Assembly: GCF_025602895.1 (NCBI RefSeq)
Contig: NW_026516436.1
Span: 1 to 43,499 of the forward strand
Direction: 5' to 3'
From: Polychytrium aggregatum
Taxonomy: Eukaryota > Chytridiomycota > Chytridiomycetes > Polychytriales
Length of the DNA: 43,499 bases
The notes beneath the pieces were generated by a model. It was not told the DNA's origin. It saw nothing but the letters and a program-made list of their open reading frames with translations, and made no database searches. Made by a program: the position numbers and the translations under genes. Below are positions 41,923 through 43,499 of the stretch, piece after piece. Every line of letters begins with the position of its first letter. Positions within the stretch are counted from its first letter, which is position 1.

Positions 41923-43499
41923 CGGGGGGGGGCACCAAGCCGTGTGCGCTCGCATGGGTCGAGGACATGTTGTCGACACTGGTCAAAGTCCACCTCCGTT
42001 GCTCTATCAATCCTCCCGGCCCTGTTCTTTCGCCGACCTGCCTCGGCTGTGTCGAGCATTGACCAGTGTGCTTCATGCCCCCCCTCCTGCGCCGGGGTCT
42101 CTGTTATTTATGGCCTTTCTGCCCTCCGTTTGGAGGAAAGCAAGCGCTTGGGGCGGATGGCCTCCCGCAACCTTGTACAGTTCTCTCTGCGCCGCCACTC
42201 CCCTCGTCGTCCTTTGGCATATCATCTATGACTCTTCCCGTCTATCATCCGGCAGATCGGCTGCACTCCCGGCCCGCGCTGCCTGCCGATGATGGCTCTG
42301 CTCGCGCTTCTACTTCTCCCCTCGTTCTGTCAGTCTGTCCATGCGTCCGTCTGTCCATGCCTCTGTCTGTCTGTCTGTCTGTCGTTCTTTCTCTTCCAAG
42401 ACTTGATCTGATCCTTCCCGACAAAGTCGTTACCACTGACTCTTCGACGCCCCTCTCCTTCCCAGGCCCGTTGTTTCTGCTCTGGTCCGTGTATTCGACA
42501 TGATTGCTCGTTGTCAACGGCGCTCAAACAAAATACAGCTTTTCTTTCCTTGAGATCGGCCCGCGGTTTGCGACTGCACTGCCTCGGACTGTCTTGGCCT
42601 CGGTCCAGTTCAGTTGCCGGCGGAATTGCCCACTCCTCGGATCGACTGCCTCTGGCTCGGTCGTCAGTCCGCATGAAAACGGGTGCTGGTCTCTGAATCA
42701 TCCCACGGGTCCTTCTTGATCCACGCGTTCATTGTCAGGTTGCATGTGAAGAGCGTCCCAGGCAGTGCAGACAGTCCGGCATGCTAATTGCCGGCCCGCC
42801 CTCTGAGTCCGCGTATCGTCTTGCTTGCCTGCCGTTCACCAGTCGCATCCGCTGCATTTTCGGCATCTCGCTGTCCCGTAGCGCCAAGGCAACGGGTCCC
42901 CATCGCCTTGCTGCCCTGTTGCACCAGCGCTGCCCAGCACGCACATCCCACGCGCTGTCCCGGCCGATCGTCGCACGCCGTTGTCTTGGTCGGGACATGT
43001 CTGTTGGCCGGCCAGCACACCGCAACGGCCCATGGCTGTCCCCGTCCTCTGCCGGCCGCAAACCACCACCCGCACTAACAGGCTCAGCCTCAGCAGAACA
43101 CCCCCACAAGGTCACTCGGCAGCAGCATCTGCACGCAGCCGACTGCTTTTGGACGGCGGCTCTGTCCAACAAGCACACAAGCGCCTCTCATCGCTCGGGC
43201 CGACGGCCACGTCCCAATGGGAAATCGCCCTCGTCTGCTGCCGGCATTCGCGCGGCCTCGCCTGCGTCTCGCTGGTCGTTGCGGCGTTCTCGGCCCGGCC
43301 TCATCCTCGCTCGAACTGGAAACGGTTCGCCTGTGCCGATCCTCGTCCTGTTTCCTGCGCTGCAGGACCAACACCGCCCAAGGACATCCGTCTCCAGAGG
43401 CATCTGCCGCCCCGTCCTCTCCCTCCCTCCCTCCCTCCCTCCCTCGGCCTGTCCCTGCCGACTCTTCCTGCTCCCCCCGTCTCGATCGCCTCAACACCG
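41923..43499. other. Downstream region without a supported gene
   Basis: No open frame looks like a real protein. Simple repeats are present: CTGT tetramers at about 42363-42384 and CCCT tetramers at about 43420-43444. The start of the stretch should be the cyclin 3' UTR. The far end may belong to the promoter or leader of a gene beyond the window. Confidence 0.55.

Overview
The window is nuclear DNA of a GC-rich, intron-rich fungus. Every protein gene I could assemble is split by introns of roughly 65-650 bp, nearly all GT-AG. The genes include a fungal-type Pho80-like cyclin and an adenylation-thiolation-reductase protein. A vezatin-family protein and a mitochondrial cobalamin adenosyltransferase (MMAB) are also present. 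Cobalamin-dependent metabolism is known from early-diverging fungi and is generally absent from Dikarya, so I infer an early-diverging (for example chytrid-like) lineage; the sequence alone does not name the species.

Layout. 1-1117: no convincing gene, short tandem repeats. 1118-6782 (+): GYF-domain adaptor of the Smy2/GIGYF type, 8 exons. 7699-12974 (+): mitochondrial 2-oxoglutarate dehydrogenase E1, 11 exons, with two unusual insertions. 13616-13696 (+): tRNA-Leu(UAG). 13937-15689 (-): MMAB, 7 exons. 16245-20037 (+): ABCB-type half transporter, 11 exons, divergent from MMAB. 20488-24054 (-): vezatin-like membrane protein, 9 exons. 24473-27424 (+): phosphoacetylglucosamine mutase, 10 exons, divergent from the vezatin gene. 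27680-30362 (+): unrecognised polytopic membrane protein, 6 exons (model tentative). 30631-30903 (+): tRNA-Ser(AGA), tRNA-Pro(AGG) and tRNA-Phe(GAA) packed together. 31432-35909 (+): A-T-R (adenylation, carrier, thioester reductase) protein, 11 exons including a 13-nt microexon. 35910-38985: gene-poor, with a 22-bp minisatellite. 38986-41922 (+): Pho80-like cyclin with a long disordered tail. 41923-43499: no gene seen.

The genes are mostly unrelated housekeeping functions: mRNA/translation adaptor, TCA cycle, cofactor activation, UDP-GlcNAc (chitin precursor) synthesis, membrane tethering and cell-cycle/phosphate-type cyclin. There is no prokaryote-like operon, CRISPR array or insertion sequence. 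The most interesting points are: the B12-activating enzyme sharing a divergent promoter with an ABC transporter; a tRNA trio with no Pol III terminator between its members; two GC-AG introns forced by reading frame; the microexon; the extra segments in OGDH E1; and the unrecognised multi-pass membrane protein. Exon coordinates were derived by hand from reading frame, splice sites and family conservation, and no alignment was run.
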